Made by a program: the position numbers and the translations under genes. Of a DNA stretch of 6,224 nucleotides, positions 5,471 to 6,224 are shown in pieces. The notes below the pieces were generated by a model. That model was given only the letters and a program-made list of their open reading frames with translations. It was not told the origin of the DNA and did not search any database. How positions within the stretch are numbered: position 1 is the stretch's first letter; each line of letters opens with the position of its first letter. The DNA is from Chloroflexota bacterium (GTDB taxonomy: Bacteria > Chloroflexota > Dormibacteria > CF-121). The stretch is from positions 1 to 6,224 of the forward strand of contig VBGO01000314.1 in assembly GCA_005882525.1 (NCBI GenBank), in the 5' to 3' direction.

Positions 5471-6224
5471 CCGATAGCCTGGGCCCAGTGCGAGGCGAGG
5501 TAGTCCTTCGCCTTGGTGGCCTGAGAATCAGTGAGGAAGGTCGGCTTGCCGTTCACGGGCGCCAGCTTGGCGGCTGCGGCGGAATCGAGCTTCCCGGACT
5601 TCTCCATGGCGGCCATCCGAACCGGCCGCGCGAGGCCTCTCAGCCATGCGTTCTGCCCATCATCGGAATAGACGTACTCCATCCAGAGCCGCGCGGCGGC
5701 CGGGTGGGGGGCCTGCTTGTTGATCGCCTGGTTGTAGTAGTCGCCCAGGATGGCGTTGCTCGGCGTAAAGACCTTCCAGGTCGGCACATCCTTGCCGTGG
5801 GCGGCGGACAGGTAGTCCCAGTCGAAGACCACCGGCGTCGTCCCGTTCTTAACCGTCGCGGTCGTCGCCTGCACCGGCACGAAGTTACCCTTCTGCTTCA
5901 GCTGGTGGAAGAAATCCACGCCCTTGCTGATGTCATCCGCCGAGCCGCCGTTGGCAATCGAGGCCATCATGACGCCGTTCAGGGCGGCGTTGGCTTTGGT
6001 CGGGTCGCCGTTCAGCGCAACCTTGCCGTGGAACCCGGTGCCGAGCAGGTCCTGAAGCGACGTGACTGCCGGGACTTTGGCGGAGTCGTAGCCGATCGAC
6101 ATGTAACCGCCGTAGTCCTGGACCCAAAGGCCGGTGGACTCCTTCTGGTTGTCGAGGATGTCATTCCAGGTTTGCACCTTGTAAGGCGCGTAGAGGTCCA
6201 AATTGGCTAGGGTGACGGCCTTGC
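5467..6224 (-). CDS. ABC importer solute-binding protein (family 1-like), C-terminal part
   Basis: The frame runs off the right edge, so the signal peptide and N-terminal lobe are missing; 252 residues are visible (from KAVTLANLDLYAPYKV to HWAQAIG). Its content fits extracellular binding proteins of the polyamine / iron(III) / aminoethylphosphonate group: GLWVQDYGGYMSIGYDSAKV, the SLQDLLGTGFHGKVAL hinge region, TPVVFDWDYLSA, and a late helix with HPAAARLWMEYVYSDDGQNAWL. The last of these is the usual neighbourhood-packing helix before the C-terminal tail. Aromatic residues and acidic FDWDY could line the ligand site, but the ligand cannot be assigned. It is the first visible gene of the operon, and its TGA overlaps the TTG start of permease 1. 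The TTG at 6201 is internal, not a start, because codons for KAVTLAN continue upstream without a stop. Confidence 0.9.
   Translation of the reverse strand, partial: KAVTLANLDLYAPYKVQTWNDILDNQKESTGLWVQDYGGYMSIGYDSAKVPAVTSLQDLLGTGFHGKVALNGDPTKANAALNGVMMASIANGGSADDISKGVDFFHQLKQKGNFVPVQATTATVKNGTTPVVFDWDYLSAAHGKDVPTWKVFTPSNAILGDYYNQAINKQAPHPAAARLWMEYVYSDDGQNAWLRGLARPVRMAAMEKSGKLDSAAAAKLAPVNGKPTFLTDSQATKAKDYLASHWAQAIG

Noticed and set aside
5488..6210. Long open frame on the + strand (240 codons)
   Set aside because: It is antisense to the binding-protein gene, whose family features are clear. The product is rich in Gly, Arg and Val with no domain, as expected of a GC-rich shadow frame.
1..6224. 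CRISPR arrays, tRNA or rRNA genes, insertion sequences, attachment sites
   Set aside because: I found no regularly spaced repeats, cloverleaf-like segments, transposase motifs or terminal inverted repeats by reading both strands; the window is almost fully occupied by ordinary genes.

Overview
The window comes from a high-GC bacterium, most likely an actinomycete-type soil organism (Actinomycetota). The basis is GC-rich coding sequence with long antisense shadow frames, good AGGAGG-type ribosome sites, GTG and TTG starts, and an alkyltransferase-like protein carrying the PWWRVV motif, which I associate with actinobacterial homologues. The phylum is an inference; there is no rRNA or other marker gene here.

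Layout. The left edge (3-305, + strand) holds the C-terminal 100 residues of a HAD-superfamily hydrolase. A bidirectional hairpin terminator (313-336) separates it from everything else, which lies on the minus strand. Reading the minus strand from right to left in coordinates, the window holds an ABC importer operon: the C-terminal part of a solute-binding protein (6224-5467), two six-helix permeases (5470-4571 and 4545-3721), an ATPase (3724-2663), and a small alkyltransferase-like DNA-repair protein (2688-2353). Spacing is very tight: TTGA and ATGA stop/start overlaps, one 25-nt gap and one 26-nt overlap. This implies one transcript with translational coupling. The promoter and the start of the binding protein lie beyond the right edge. 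After the operon a separate promoter (-35 at 2345-2340, -10 at 2322-2317) drives a 641-residue secreted protein of unknown function (2282-357), probably a beta-propeller.

How it works together. The importer belongs to the polyamine / iron(III) / 2-aminoethylphosphonate class (PotABCD-, PhnSTUV- and FbpABC-like). The substrate cannot be read from the sequence. The alkyltransferase-like gene looks like a translationally coupled passenger.

Most notable points: (1) the ATPase has all its nucleotide-binding motifs but lacks about 16 residues, an entire helix, between the D-loop and the H-switch, at 3169/3170. (2) The secreted-protein promoter carries two tandem 11-bp repeats (2336-2357) resembling an actinobacterial PhoP box. 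They overlap its -35 and the stop codon of the upstream gene. (3) The ribosome site of the second permease sits in the loop of a small GC hairpin. I see no mobile element, CRISPR array, RNA gene or clearly new defence or biosynthetic system.
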